Of a stretch of DNA of 64,000 nucleotides, positions 47,966 through 58,955 are shown in pieces. Below the pieces are notes generated by a model. That model ran no database searches, was not told where the DNA came from, and was given only the letters and a program-made list of their open reading frames with translations. The DNA is taken from NCBI RefSeq assembly GCF_000024865.1, contig NC_013595.1:7812001-7876000 (forward strand). The letters are read 5' to 3'. The position numbers were made by a program, and so were the translations under genes. Position 1 is the first letter of the stretch; each line of letters opens with the position of its first letter. Origin of the DNA: Streptosporangium roseum DSM 43021 (GTDB lineage Bacteria > Actinomycetota > Actinomycetes > Streptosporangiales > Streptosporangiaceae).

Positions 47966-48844
47966 TCACACCGGGTCCGGCAGGTCCATCGACGCGAGCT
48001 TGGCCGGGTCGATCACGATCGCGATGCCCGCGATCCGGCCGTCGGCGATGGTGAACGCGGCGACCGAGAGCGGAGTGCCGTCCTCGCGCCAGGCCACGAT
48101 CCCGGGAAGGCCGTTGACGAGCACCGCTCGCCCCCGTACGGCTGCGCCGGCGGACAGCCGCGCGCCGGCGGCGACCTCGGTGGCGCCGAGGGTGACGACC
48201 ACGCCGTCGGGGGTATCGATGGTCAGCCTCACCTCGGGGTCGAGCACGCGCAGCAACCCCTCGAAGTCGCCGCGGCGAGCCGCCGCCAGGAAGGCCTGGA
48301 CCACCTCCCGCTGCTCCCGTCCGACGACCGCCGGCCGCTCGGTCCCCCGCACCTTCCTGCGGGCCCGGCTGGCGAGCATCTTGGCGGCGTCGGCGGACCT
48401 GCCGAGGATCTGGCCGATCTCGTCGAACGGCACCGCGAACAGGTCGTGCAGCACGAACGCCAGCCGCTCGGCCGGCCCGAGCGACTCCAGGACGACGAGG
48501 AGCGCGAGCCCGACCGAGTCGGCGAGCGCCACGTCGTCCTCCGGCGCGGGGCCGTCGTCGACCGTCACCACGAGCTCGGGCAGCCGGTCGTCGTAGGACG
48601 CCTCAGGGTGGGTCTGGCGCGATCGCAGGACGTCGAGGCTGATCCGGCCGACCACCGTGGTCAGCCAGCCGGCGAGGTTGTGGATGGTCGCCGTGTCCTG
48701 GCGGGAGAGCCGCAGCCAGGCCTCCTGGACCACGTCCTCGGCGTCGGCGTGCGATCCGAGCATGCGATAGGCGACCGCGCGCAGCCGGTCGCGCTGGGCC
48801 TCGAACGCCTCGGCCACCGGGTCCGTCGGGCTGGGGTCGTACAT
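47966..48844 (-). CDS. ECF sigma factor, SigJ/ECF41-like with SnoaL-like domain
   Basis: A 292-residue sigma factor with regions 2 (AEDVVQEAWLRLSRQ) and 4 (FDEIGQILGRSADAAKMLASRARRK) and a SnoaL-like C-terminal domain. Compared with the ECF41 factor at 37.5 kb, the group motifs are altered: RLPEL instead of WLPEP, no DGGG, and IDPAKL instead of NPDKL. Hence a related or divergent subgroup. ATG with GGAAGG upstream. It is divergent from a CMD gene, and the -35 element of the CMD promoter starts three bases from its start codon. Confidence 0.9.
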   Translation of the reverse strand: MYDPSPTDPVAEAFEAQRDRLRAVAYRMLGSHADAEDVVQEAWLRLSRQDTATIHNLAGWLTTVVGRISLDVLRSRQTHPEASYDDRLPELVVTVDDGPAPEDDVALADSVGLALLVVLESLGPAERLAFVLHDLFAVPFDEIGQILGRSADAAKMLASRARRKVRGTERPAVVGREQREVVQAFLAAARRGDFEGLLRVLDPEVRLTIDTPDGVVVTLGATEVAAGARLSAGAAVRGRAVLVNGLPGIVAWREDGTPLSVAAFTIADGRIAGIAIVIDPAKLASMDLPDPV

Positions 48845-48846
48845 GT

Positions 48847-48873
48847 TGTTACCTTCCTCGGATCTGCTCCGTC
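48847..48873 (+). promoter_or_regulatory. Relaxed ECF41-like promoter facing the CMD gene
   Basis: TGTTACC (48847-48853), 16-bp spacer, CGTC (48870-48873), oriented towards the CMD gene 54 bp on. Five of seven -35 bases and all -10 bases match the ECF41 consensus, with identical spacing to the exact site at 37469. Confidence 0.6.
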
Positions 48874-48927
48874 ATAGGTGATGACGGGCCCGGACGGGCA
48901 CAGGTAACCGATGAAGGAGCAAGACCG

Positions 48928-49377
48928 ATGGAAGCACGCATGAAGAGCCCCGCGAACGCCGACGTGATGACGGCGATCCAGGGCCTTTACAAGGCGATGC
49001 ACTCCGGCGGCGTCGACCCGCGCGTACTCGGGCTGGTCCACCTGCGGGCCAGCCAGATCAACGGCTGCAGCCCGTGCGTATTCGCCGGGATCGCGTCGGC
49101 CAAGAAGCACGGAGAGACCGACGAGCGGCTGCACAACGTGGTCACGTGGCGCGAGACGCCCTTCTTCACCGAGGGAGAGCGGGCAGCGCTCGCGCTGACC
49201 GAGGCCGCCACCCGGATCCAGGACGGCGCGCCGGGCGTCACCGACGAGATCTGGGACGCCGCGGCCACCCACTTCGACGAGAAGCAGCTGTCGGCGATCA
49301 CTCTGAACATCGCGATGACCAACTTCTTCAACCGGATCAACCACACGAACCGGGAGCAGGCCGGCAAGACCTGGTGA
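48928..49377 (+). CDS. Carboxymuconolactone decarboxylase-family (AhpD-like) protein
   Basis: A 149-residue CMD protein, clearly paralogous to the one at 38.4 kb. Redox motif INGCSPCVFAGIASAKKHGE, with C-x2-C kept but His of the first copy's DMHSHDA replaced. The GETDERLHNVVTWRETPFFTEGERAAL block is conserved between copies. AAGGAG upstream of the ATG. Predicted target of the divergent sigma factor. Confidence 0.92.
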   Translation: MEARMKSPANADVMTAIQGLYKAMHSGGVDPRVLGLVHLRASQINGCSPCVFAGIASAKKHGETDERLHNVVTWRETPFFTEGERAALALTEAATRIQDGAPGVTDEIWDAAATHFDEKQLSAITLNIAMTNFFNRINHTNREQAGKTW

Positions 49378-49624
49378 ACCGGGCGGGGCGTCATCCGTCC
49401 GGAGGCCGCACCTCCCCGCGATCAAGGGATGACGCCCCGCCGAGAGCACGAGCCGGGCGCCCCCGAGGGGATGATCGTCAGTTGGGGGCGATGTGAGCGA
49501 ACACCGCGGTGATGTGCCGGCGGTTCGCCGGTACGAGATCACCGGTCGGCACCATCTCCAGCTGCCGGTGATGAAGCGCCTTGCACCTGATCCGTTGTCG
49601 GTGCCGCCGTGTAGCGTGCGGCCG

Positions 49625-50008
49625 GTGGACGAGACATCGAGAACGCGAGAGGCCGTGCGCGTCTACATTGACAGCGCCGAGCAGCGCGACTGGCAGCGGC
49701 TTGGCGATCTGCTGACCGAAGACATGGTGTACGAGATGCCGCAGAGCCGTGAGCGGATCCGCGGCAGGTCGGCTTTCATCCAGTTCAACAGGGAATACCC
49801 CGGGGACTGGCATCTCCAGGCGCGTCGCATCGTCGCCGATGGCCGCCACGCGGCCGCGTGGATCGATGCACGCGTCACTACTGAGCACCAAGACGCCTGT
49901 GTGTGGTTCGAGCTCTCCGATGACGGGCTGATCACCCGGGTCGTCGACTACTGGCCGGAGTCGTATGATCCCCCGCCGGGCCGCGAGCATCTGGTGGAGC
50001 GCTGGTAG
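49625..50008 (+). CDS. SnoaL/NTF2-like protein
   Basis: A 127-residue cone-fold protein: REAVRVYIDSAEQRDWQRLGDLLTEDMVYEMPQSRERIRGRSAF and ARRIVADGRHAAAWIDARV are SnoaL-like signatures. It is the same fold as the C-terminal domain of the two ECF factors nearby, but is a separate gene. GTG at 49625 gives the family-typical N-terminus; an upstream ATG at 49571 is possible. No strong RBS for either. Function unknown. Confidence 0.72.
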   Translation: MDETSRTREAVRVYIDSAEQRDWQRLGDLLTEDMVYEMPQSRERIRGRSAFIQFNREYPGDWHLQARRIVADGRHAAAWIDARVTTEHQDACVWFELSDDGLITRVVDYWPESYDPPPGREHLVERW

Positions 50009-50325
50009 GCGAGGTTCTGCGTGGTGCCGCGGATGGAGCCGACGTCGCCGGCCGGCTCCACCCGCCACGGACCGGCCCCGGGTTCGATCCGTCGAGGCGG
50101 TCTCGGCCAACGGCGGCCGAGAACCCCGTCGAGTCGCGGCGGAAGAACTCCGACGCCTCGTCAGGATCCGCGAGCAGCTCACTCCCCCGGACCACGGGCC
50201 GTCGGCCGGGCCGTCCCGAGATGCTCTCCTCCGGTCGGCGGATGATCCGAACGCCGGAGCGGGGAAACGACACCTGGTCGCTTCCCCGCCCTGACCTGCT
50301 ATTTCCCGCCCTGAGGCGGCTGACT
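50009..50325. other. Intergenic region, nothing recognised
   Basis: About 315 bp between convergent genes. The repeated TTCCCGCCCTGA near 50281-50313 (two copies, 25 bp apart) is the only pattern; no convincing ORF or terminator. Confidence 0.4.
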
Positions 50326-53163
50326 TCAGCTGCAGCCGCTGGTGGAGCCGCAGCCCTCGCAGACGTAGCAGCTACCGGCGGGCCGCATCTTGGTGCCGCA
50401 GGTCATGCAGAGCGGCGCGTCGGCGGTGCGGCCCTGGTGGGACTCCAGGGAGCCGCCCCGCTCCGGCGCGGCCACGGCCACGACCTCCGGGCGGGGCTGG
50501 GGCTGGGGCTGCTCGATCGGTGCCGAGGTGGCCAGCTCGGCGATGACCTCGTCGGTGTGGATCGGGGCCGGGTCCTCCCCGCGCTGCTGGGCGGCGCGCT
50601 CGGAGGCGGAGAAGATGCCGAGAGCGGCCCGGTCGTCGTAGGGCAGGTGGTCCAGGGCCAGGCGGCGGAAGATGTAGTCCATCACCGAGGCGGCCATGCG
50701 GATGTCCGGGTCGTCGGTCATGCCGGCCGGGTCGAAGCGCATGTTGACGAACTTGCTGACGTAGGTCTCCAGCGGCACGCCGTACTGCAGGCCGATGGAG
50801 ATGGCCACCGAGAAGGCGTCCATCACGCCGGCGAGGGTGGAGCCCTGCTTGGACATCTTCAGGAAGACCTCGCCGAGACCGTCGTCGGGGTAGGACGAGG
50901 CGGTCATGTAGCCCTTGGCGCCCCCCACGGTGAAGCGGGTGGTGGTGCTGGGGCGCTGGTTCGGCATCCGGCGGCGGGTCGGGCGGCTGATCTCCACGAC
51001 CTGGATCTCCGGCTCCGCGGCCTTCTCCTCGGTCTTCTTGTCGCTCTTCTTGCCCGCGACCGAGAGCGGCTGGCCGACCTTGCAGTTGTCGCGGTAGACG
51101 GCCAGGGCCTTCAGGCCGAGCTTCCAGCCTTCCATGTAGACCTGCTCGATGTCCTCGACCGTCGCCGCCTCGGGCAGGTTGACCGTCTTGGAGATGGCGC
51201 CGGACAGGAACGGCTGGGCGGCGGCCATCATGCGCACGTGCCCCATCGGGGCGATCGCCCGCTCGCCCATCGCGCAGTCGAACACCTCGTAGTGCTCGGG
51301 CTTGAGGCCGGGGGCGTCCACGACGTGGCTGTTGGACGCGATGTATTCGACGATCGCCTCGACCTGCTCCTCGGGGTAGCCCAGCTGCCGCAGCGCGCGC
51401 GGGATCGTCTGGTTGACGATCTGCATGGAGCCGCCGCCGACGAGCTTCTTGAACTTGACCAGGGCCAGGTCGGGCTCGATACCGGTGGTGTCGCAGTCCA
51501 TCATCAGGCCGATGGTGCCGGTCGGGGCGAGCAGCGAGGCCTGGGCGTTGCGGTAGCCGTTCCTCTCACCCAGCTTGAGGCACTCGGTCCACTGGCGGGA
51601 GGCCTCGGCGTGGATGGCCTTGTCCATGCCCTCCAGCGTGCGCAGGTCGTCGTTTGCGGCGGCGTGCTTGCGCATGACGCGCTTGTGCGCGTCGGCGTTG
51701 CGCGCGTAGCCGTCGTACGGTCCGACGACCGCGGCCAGTTCGGCGCTGCGGCGGTAGGAGGCGCCGGTCATCAGCGAGGTGACGGCACCGGCGATGGCCC
51801 GGCCGCCCTCGGAGTCGTAGGCGTGGCCGGTGGCCATGAGCAGCGCGCCGAGGTTGGCGTAGCCGATGCCGAGCTGGCGGTAGGCGCGGGTGGTCTGGTC
51901 GATCTTCTCCGTCGGGAAGTCGGCGAAGGTGATGGAGACGTCCATCGCGGTGATGATCAGCTCGGTGATCTTCACGAAGCTCTCGATGTCGAAGGAGTTG
52001 TCGTCCTTCAGGAACTTCATCAGGTTGATGCTGGCCAGGTTGCACGAGGAGTTGTCCAGGTGCAGGTACTCCGAGCACGGGTTGCTGGCGGTGATGCGGC
52101 CCGTCTCCGGGCTGGTGTGCCAGTCGTTGATCGTGTCGTCGTACTGGACACCGGGGTCGGCGCACTCCCACGCGGCCGTCGCCATCTTGCGGAACAGCCG
52201 CCCGGCGTCGACCTTCTCGATGACCTCGCCGGTGAGGCGGGCGCGCAGGCCGAACTCCTCGCCCTTCTCCACCGCGCGCATGAACTCGTCGGAGACGCGC
52301 ACGGAGTTGTTGGCGTTCTGGTACTGGACGGAGACGATGTCCTTGCCGCCGAGGTCCATGTCGAACCCGGCGTCGCGCAGCGCGCGGACCTTGTCCTCCT
52401 CGCGCGCCTTGGTCTCGATGAACTCCTCGATGTCGGGGTGGTCCACGTCCAGGACGACCATCTTGGCCGCACGGCGGGTCGCGCCGCCGGACTTGATGGT
52501 GCCCGCGGAGGCGTCCGCGCCGCGCATGAAGGAGACCGGGCCGCTGGCCGTGCCGCCGCTGGAGAGCAGCTCCTTGGAGGAGCGGATCCTGGAGAGGTTC
52601 ACGCCGGAGCCCGAACCGCCCTTGAAGATCACACCCTCTTCCTTGTACCAGTCGAGGATGGACTCCATCTGGTCGTCGACGGCCAGGATGAAACAGGCGC
52701 TGACCTGCTGCGGCGAGGCGGTGCCCACGTTGAACCAGACGGGCGAGTTGAAGCTGAAGACCTGGTTGACCAGAGCGTGCTTGAGCTCGTGGTCGAAGAT
52801 CTCGGCGTCCTCCTCGCCGGCGAAGTAGCCGTGCTCGACCGCGGTCCTGGTGTAGACGCCCACCACCCGGTCGATGAGCTGCTTCAGGCTCCACTCGCGC
52901 TGCGGGGTGCCGACCGCGCCGCGGAAGTATTTGGTGGTCACGATGTTGGCCGCGTTGACCGACCAGGAAACGGGGAACTCGACGTCCCGCTGCTCGAAGT
53001 TGATCGAGCCGTCCCGCCAGTTGGTCATCACGACGTCACGGCGCTCCCAGCGCACCTCGTCATAGGGATGCACTCCCGGCGTGGTGAAGATGCGCTTCAT
53101 CTTCAAGCCCTTGCGCAACCGCTTGCCCCCACGCGCGGCCGCGCCACCGATCGTCTCCGTCAT
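50326..53163 (-). CDS. nrdJ: Vitamin B12-dependent (class II) ribonucleoside-diphosphate reductase
   Basis: A 945-residue class II ribonucleotide reductase, which uses adenosylcobalamin to generate the thiyl radical and works with or without oxygen. Catalytic features: SACFILAVDD (first redox Cys), NPCSEY (radical Cys in N-x-C-x-E), and the C-terminal redox/zinc tail CMTCGTKMRPAGSCYVCEGC. Finger-loop glycine-rich GGSGSGVNLSRIRSS is present. ATG start. It follows nrdR in the same direction (84 bp), the classical nrdRJ pair; a NrdR-box pair lies upstream of nrdR. Confidence 0.97.
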   Translation of the reverse strand: MTETIGGAAARGGKRLRKGLKMKRIFTTPGVHPYDEVRWERRDVVMTNWRDGSINFEQRDVEFPVSWSVNAANIVTTKYFRGAVGTPQREWSLKQLIDRVVGVYTRTAVEHGYFAGEEDAEIFDHELKHALVNQVFSFNSPVWFNVGTASPQQVSACFILAVDDQMESILDWYKEEGVIFKGGSGSGVNLSRIRSSKELLSSGGTASGPVSFMRGADASAGTIKSGGATRRAAKMVVLDVDHPDIEEFIETKAREEDKVRALRDAGFDMDLGGKDIVSVQYQNANNSVRVSDEFMRAVEKGEEFGLRARLTGEVIEKVDAGRLFRKMATAAWECADPGVQYDDTINDWHTSPETGRITASNPCSEYLHLDNSSCNLASINLMKFLKDDNSFDIESFVKITELIITAMDVSITFADFPTEKIDQTTRAYRQLGIGYANLGALLMATGHAYDSEGGRAIAGAVTSLMTGASYRRSAELAAVVGPYDGYARNADAHKRVMRKHAAANDDLRTLEGMDKAIHAEASRQWTECLKLGERNGYRNAQASLLAPTGTIGLMMDCDTTGIEPDLALVKFKKLVGGGSMQIVNQTIPRALRQLGYPEEQVEAIVEYIASNSHVVDAPGLKPEHYEVFDCAMGERAIAPMGHVRMMAAAQPFLSGAISKTVNLPEAATVEDIEQVYMEGWKLGLKALAVYRDNCKVGQPLSVAGKKSDKKTEEKAAEPEIQVVEISRPTRRRMPNQRPSTTTRFTVGGAKGYMTASSYPDDGLGEVFLKMSKQGSTLAGVMDAFSVAISIGLQYGVPLETYVSKFVNMRFDPAGMTDDPDIRMAASVMDYIFRRLALDHLPYDDRAALGIFSASERAAQQRGEDPAPIHTDEVIAELATSAPIEQPQPQPRPEVVAVAAPERGGSLESHQGRTADAPLCMTCGTKMRPAGSCYVCEGCGSTSGCS

Positions 53164-53247
53164 GACTTCCCCTTCCGGGGCTCCCCAGAGCCCTCGAGTC
53201 GGACCACATCAACGCGCCGCTCTGTCCCCCGGCGCCCGGGGTATGGA

Positions 53248-53709
53248 TCAGTCCTGCTGGACGGAGCGTTCCGCCCGCAGCTGCTTTATCTCTGTTTCGA
53301 AATCGGCCAGGGTCTCGAAGCTCCGGTAGACCGAGGCGAACCGCAGGTAGGCCACCTCGTCCAGCTCGCGGAGCGGCCCCAGGATCGCCAGCCCGACCTC
53401 ATGGGCGGCGATCTCCGCCGCTCCCGTGGCCCGGATGCTCTCCTCCACCCGCTGACCCAGCTGGGCCAGCGAGTCCTCGCTGACGGGGCGCCCCTGGCAC
53501 GCCCGCCGGACGCCGGCGATCACCTTGTCCCTGAAGAACGGCTCGGTCACCCCGCTGCGCTTGCTCACCATGAGAAGCACCGTCTCCTGCGTGGTGAACC
53601 TGCGCCCGCACTCCGGGCACGTGCGCCTGCGGCGGATGGCTCCGCCGTCCTCGGTGGACCGGCTGTCGATGACCCGCGTATCAGGATGACGACAGAACGG
53701 ACAGTGCAC
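53248..53709 (-). CDS. nrdR: Transcriptional repressor NrdR
   Basis: A 153-residue ATP/dATP-sensing repressor of ribonucleotide reductase genes. N-terminal zinc ribbon CPFCRH...[10 protein letters not shown], then the ATP-cone ([24 protein letters not shown]). The GTG start ([13 protein letters not shown]) has AAGGGGG upstream and matches the universal NrdR N-terminus. First gene of nrdRJ; both are expected to be repressed when dATP is high. Confidence 0.96.
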   Translation of the reverse strand: MHCPFCRHPDTRVIDSRSTEDGGAIRRRRTCPECGRRFTTQETVLLMVSKRSGVTEPFFRDKVIAGVRRACQGRPVSEDSLAQLGQRVEESIRATGAAEIAAHEVGLAILGPLRELDEVAYLRFASVYRSFETLADFETEIKQLRAERSVQQD

Positions 53710-53818
53710 GCGTGTCGCCCCCTTGAGCCGGCAAGTGGCCCACCTTCTCGTGCATTCCACGGCGTCCACGCCAGACGCTTGCGCACGCCCCTCGAATGGT
53801 CGAGATGCGGTAATGGAA

Positions 53819-53865
53819 ACACAATCTATGGTGAAGACCACCGATGAAGCCACTAGATGTTGTGG
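53819..53865. promoter_or_regulatory. Twin NrdR boxes upstream of nrdRJ
   Basis: ACACAATCTATGGTG (53819-53833) and CCACTAGATGTTGTGG (53850-53865), both close to the NrdR consensus ACACWATATWTNGTG, about 31 bp centre to centre, three helical turns. This is the usual paired arrangement. Confidence 0.82.
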
Positions 53866-53981
53866 TCCAACGGTAGGAGGGTCGGCTCATGAACGCAAGT
53901 TGAAAGGACCCCGTCAGACGAAGTCGCTGATCAGCGCGTCACATTCGAACGAGTCGGGCGTGTCGCCCCTCCGGCACCCCC

Positions 53982-54371
53982 TCAGGGGGCGGAACCGTCC
54001 GGCAGGTAGAGCCGGGTCCCGGGCCGGATCACGGAGTCGGACAGGCCGTTGAGATCCATGATCCGGCGGATCGTCGGAGCCGGATCCCCGCCTTCCGTCA
54101 CGGCGTCCGCGATCTCCCACAGCGTGTCACCCCCGCGCACCACGACCCACGACAGCTCCTCACGCCCCCCGTGCTCGAGCGCCGAGGCGGCGTCGATGCG
54201 CGCGCCGACCCAGAGCGCCCCCAGGGTGACCAGCGTGAGCGCCGCCACCACCACGATCCGGCCCCGCCTGGTGAGCCGGAGCGGCGGATCAGGATATCGG
54301 ACGCCCCCCGCGGCCCCGGGGCGCCGGGCGGGCGGGCGCCCGGCCCTCCCTGTCGTCACGGTCGTCTTCAT
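53982..54371 (-). CDS. LysM-domain membrane protein, LexA-regulated cell-division suppressor type
   Basis: A 129-residue protein: basic N-terminus, one membrane helix (IVVVAALTLVTLGALWVGA), then an extracytoplasmic LysM peptidoglycan-binding domain (SWVVVRGGDTLWEIADAVTEGG...GLSDSVIRPGTRLYLP). In gene order (nrdR, this gene, divergent lexA) it corresponds to Mycobacterium Rv2719c and functionally to DivS/YneA, SOS-induced inhibitors of division. ATG with GGGGGG upstream. SOS-like boxes lie in the 214-bp gap to lexA. Confidence 0.85.
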   Translation of the reverse strand: MKTTVTTGRAGRPPARRPGAAGGVRYPDPPLRLTRRGRIVVVAALTLVTLGALWVGARIDAASALEHGGREELSWVVVRGGDTLWEIADAVTEGGDPAPTIRRIMDLNGLSDSVIRPGTRLYLPDGSAP

Positions 54372-54444
54372 GATGGCCCCCCAGCACCCTCGACCTGGCC
54401 GAACACACGTCGAAGAAAGATCGGCGAATCGAACACGATGTCGA

Positions 54445-54460
54445 TCGAACTCCCGTACGA
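54445..54460. promoter_or_regulatory. LexA (SOS) box proximal to the LysM gene
   Basis: TCGAAC-TCCC-GTACGA, one mismatch from TCGAAC-N4-GTTCGA. A weaker candidate, TCGAACACGATGTCGA, starts at 54429. Confidence 0.7.
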
Positions 54461-54497
54461 TGTTGTACACCACGTCACCGCTGATTTCGAGAATGAC

Positions 54498-54513
54498 TCG
54501 AACAATTGTTTGA
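54498..54513. promoter_or_regulatory. LexA (SOS) box proximal to lexA
   Basis: TCGAAC-AATT-GTTTGA, one mismatch from the consensus, 73 bp upstream of the lexA start; supports autoregulation. Confidence 0.82.
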
Positions 54514-54585
54514 ATACGATCTTCAACGGCGGTACGGTCGCTGTGTGCGACGCGAGAGATACAGACCGGGAGGCGAGGAGATCGT

Positions 54586-55296
54586 ATGAGCGAACATGAC
54601 GAGAACGTTTCGGCCGTCAGCGACCTGGCGGTGCGCAGGCGTGACTCCCTTGGCCTCACCCCCAGGCAGCGGAAGATCCTTGAGGTGATCCGCGACTCGG
54701 TGCAGCAGCGCGGCTATCCGCCCTCCATGCGAGAGATCGGCGAGGCGGTGCAGCTCACCAGCACCTCCAGCGTGTCGCACCAGCTGACGGCGTTGCAGCG
54801 CAAGGGCTATCTGCGCCGTGATCCGCACCGTCCCCGCGCGCTGGAGGTCCGCCTTCCCGGCGAGCCGGCACTGTGGGTGGATCCCGAGTCCCGTGACGAC
54901 GAGACCCCGATCAGCCGCCCGACCGCGGCCTACGTGCCGCTCGTCGGCCGGATCGCCGCCGGCGGCCCCATCCTCGCCGAGGAGAGCATCGAGGACGTCT
55001 TCGCCCTCCCCAAGCAGCTCGTCGGCGAGGGGACGCTCTTCCTGCTCCAGGTGACCGGCGACTCGATGATCGAGGCCGCCATCGCCAACGGCGACTGGGT
55101 GGTCGTCCGGCAGCAGCCCGTGGCGGACAACGGCGACGTGGTCGCCGCGATGATCGACGGCGAGGCCACGGTCAAGACCTTCAAGCGCAAGGACGGCCAC
55201 GTCTGGCTCGTCCCGCACAACCCGAACTACGACCCGATCCCCGGCGACGAGGCCACCGTCCTGGGCAAGGTCGTGGCGGTTCTGCGCAAGCTCTGA
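54586..55296 (+). CDS. lexA: SOS repressor LexA
   Basis: A 236-residue repressor. N-terminal winged helix [44 protein letters not shown]. Self-cleavage site Ala-Gly in [13 protein letters not shown]; catalytic Ser in [15 protein letters not shown] and Lys in [14 protein letters not shown] with GAGGAG upstream. Divergent from the LysM gene, sharing SOS boxes; followed by a strong terminator. Confidence 0.98.
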   Translation: MSEHDENVSAVSDLAVRRRDSLGLTPRQRKILEVIRDSVQQRGYPPSMREIGEAVQLTSTSSVSHQLTALQRKGYLRRDPHRPRALEVRLPGEPALWVDPESRDDETPISRPTAAYVPLVGRIAAGGPILAEESIEDVFALPKQLVGEGTLFLLQVTGDSMIEAAIANGDWVVVRQQPVADNGDVVAAMIDGEATVKTFKRKDGHVWLVPHNPNYDPIPGDEATVLGKVVAVLRKL

Positions 55297-55308
55297 GACA
55301 ACGCACCG

Positions 55309-55344
55309 GAGGAGCGGGGTCCCACGATCGGGACCCCGCTCCTC
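55309..55344 (+). terminator. Terminator of lexA
   Basis: Perfect 15-bp stem (55309-55323 with 55330-55344) around the loop ACGATC, 13 bp after the lexA stop. Confidence 0.88.
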
Positions 55345-55878
55345 GTCAGGCGCCTCAGTGGCGACCGCCCGCCGCAGCAGGCCCCGCGCCGGCCGCCGAC
55401 GTGCCCGACGCGGAGTTCGGCCGTCCCGGTGCCGCACCCGAAATCGGGGCGGATGGCGGTGGTGTCCTGTAGCCGGATCGGCGGCGGTCCCTGGTGGGGG
55501 TCCGCGGTGGCGCCCCAGCCGAGCAGCTTGACCGGCGAGTGGGTCAGCCCGGTCGGGCCGGGCGAGCGCCGGAGCCGAGGGCAGGCCGATCCGGATGAGT
55601 ACGGCGCCCCCGGTAACCGCCTTGAATAGAGCCTTGAACAGAAGGGCACGCGTTTTTCTCCCTTATCGGAGGTGCGGAGATGCGCTGATTCTGTTTTCGG
55701 ATGGAAATAAGCCACAAGTGATGAAATTTCGGTAGTTGCTATGGTCGGCGACCTGTTCTTGGGTCACGAGACGTTCTACGCTCGCTCCCCACAGAGCGCG
55801 GCGGGCCCGCGCCGTCCTCTCAGGGATGGAAGCGCGGGAAACCCCCGGCCGCCCGCCTCGACACCGAGGAGCGTCCCC
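55345..55878. other. Intergenic region, nothing recognised
   Basis: About 530 bp. The frames contain short open stretches but none with a start, RBS and coding bias. The last ~200 bp, ahead of the HTH protein gene, are lower in GC (around 55640-55760) and probably carry its promoter. Confidence 0.4.
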
Positions 55879-56772
55879 ATGCCTCGCCGTCCCCCCGAGC
55901 CGGCAGCCGACCGGGGCACCCTGCTCCGCTCCGGCCCGTTCCACCAGGCCCTGCGTGTCTGCATCCGGGAGAGCGGCCTGTCCCTCGACCGCATCCGGTC
56001 CCGCCTGGCCCAGCGCGGGCTGGCGGTCGCGCTGTCCACCCTGAGCGACTGGCAGCGGGGGCACCGGCGTCCCGGCGGCGAGCAGTCCCCGCTGGTCGTC
56101 ACGGCCCTGGAGGAGATCCTCCGGCTTCCCGGCGGCTCCCTCACCCGCCTTCTCGACCACGGGCCGGGGCTGGATGAGCGCTCCGGAGCCCTCGGCGAGC
56201 TGCTGGACGCGCTGCCGGGCTCCCGCGACCAGGACGCCGCCATCATCACCCAGCAGCAGAAAGTGCTGATCGACGCGGCCCGGCGGTGCGAGTCGGTGTG
56301 GACCCGCACGCTGATCAGGGCCCGGCGCGACGGCATGGACCGGTATGCGATCAGGTCGTTCGTCGACCCCGGCACCGATCTCGACGGCCGCGAGATCCAC
56401 GCCCTGGAGAACTGCAGGGTCGGCACCATCCTGCGGCACCACGCGCGGGGGGTGATGGTCGCCGAGCTGCTCTTCGACCACGCGCTCCGGGCCGGCGACA
56501 CCTGGGTCTTCGAGTGGGAGAGCTTCGACAGACCGGCACAGCCGTGCGTCGACCACGGCCACGGCTTCCGGCAGCCGGTCGGGCACTTCCTCGTCCAGGT
56601 GCGGTTCGACCCCGCGGCCCTCCCGGCCGAATGCCATTCCTACGTCAGGTCCGGACCGGACGCGAAGCCTTGCCGGACCGGCGTCCTGGTGCCCAACGCC
56701 CACCACACCGTCCACGTGGCCGCCTCCGACGTGGTCTCCGGCGTGCTGGGCATCGCCTGGCGCTGGCCGTAA
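55879..56772 (+). CDS. XRE-like HTH protein of unknown function
   Basis: A 297-residue protein. Residues ~20-95 form a helix-turn-helix of the XRE type (FHQALRVCIRESGLSLDRIRSRLAQRGLAVALSTLSDWQRGHRRP). The remaining ~200 residues have conserved-looking beta-rich sequence (EIHALENCRVGTILRHHARGVMVAELLFDHAL; GDTWVFEWESFDRPAQPCVDHGHGF) with Cys residues. The ATG has GAGGAG (seven-base spacing). No family I can name. Located between lexA and the chitinase gene. Confidence 0.65.
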   Translation: MPRRPPEPAADRGTLLRSGPFHQALRVCIRESGLSLDRIRSRLAQRGLAVALSTLSDWQRGHRRPGGEQSPLVVTALEEILRLPGGSLTRLLDHGPGLDERSGALGELLDALPGSRDQDAAIITQQQKVLIDAARRCESVWTRTLIRARRDGMDRYAIRSFVDPGTDLDGREIHALENCRVGTILRHHARGVMVAELLFDHALRAGDTWVFEWESFDRPAQPCVDHGHGFRQPVGHFLVQVRFDPAALPAECHSYVRSGPDAKPCRTGVLVPNAHHTVHVAASDVVSGVLGIAWRWP

Positions 56773-56851
56773 ACCTCTCTTCCCGCGATTGGGCCCCCCG
56801 AAATTTCGCACCATTGACGGCGCGTGCGCGCGTGATTACGTTCACCTCAAA

Positions 56852-56880
56852 TTGACAGTAAAGTTTCCTGTTAATTAACC
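56852..56880 (+). promoter_or_regulatory. Chitinase promoter with overlapping palindrome
   Basis: TTGACA at 56852-56857, then TTAACC at 56875-56880 (17-bp spacer). ACAG-T-AAA-G-TTT-C-CTGT (56855-56871) overlaps the -35; arms ACAG/CTGT and AAA/TTT are symmetric. It does not resemble the DasR site (ACTGGTCTAGACCAGT). Confidence 0.45.
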
Positions 56881-56911
56881 CCCCAGTTCCAGCGCGTAGA
56901 GGCGGCGGCCC

Positions 56912-58900
<1,989 letters not shown>

Positions 58901-58923
58901 AAGATCACCGAAAGTCTTGCTGG

Positions 58924-58955
58924 TGAGGGGCGTCTCGATGCCGAGACGCCCCTCA
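58924..58955 (+). terminator. Terminator of the chitinase gene
   Basis: Perfect 14-bp stem (58924-58937 with 58942-58955) around the tetraloop ATGC, 23 bp after the stop. Confidence 0.88.

Noticed and set aside
50221..53847. 1208-aa plus-strand ORF opposite nrdJ-nrdR
   Set aside because: It spans two unmistakable minus-strand genes and their intergenic region, so it is a shadow.
55227..55715. 162-aa minus-strand ORF after lexA
   Set aside because: It crosses the lexA terminator and lexA's 3' end; no RBS, no recognisable domain.
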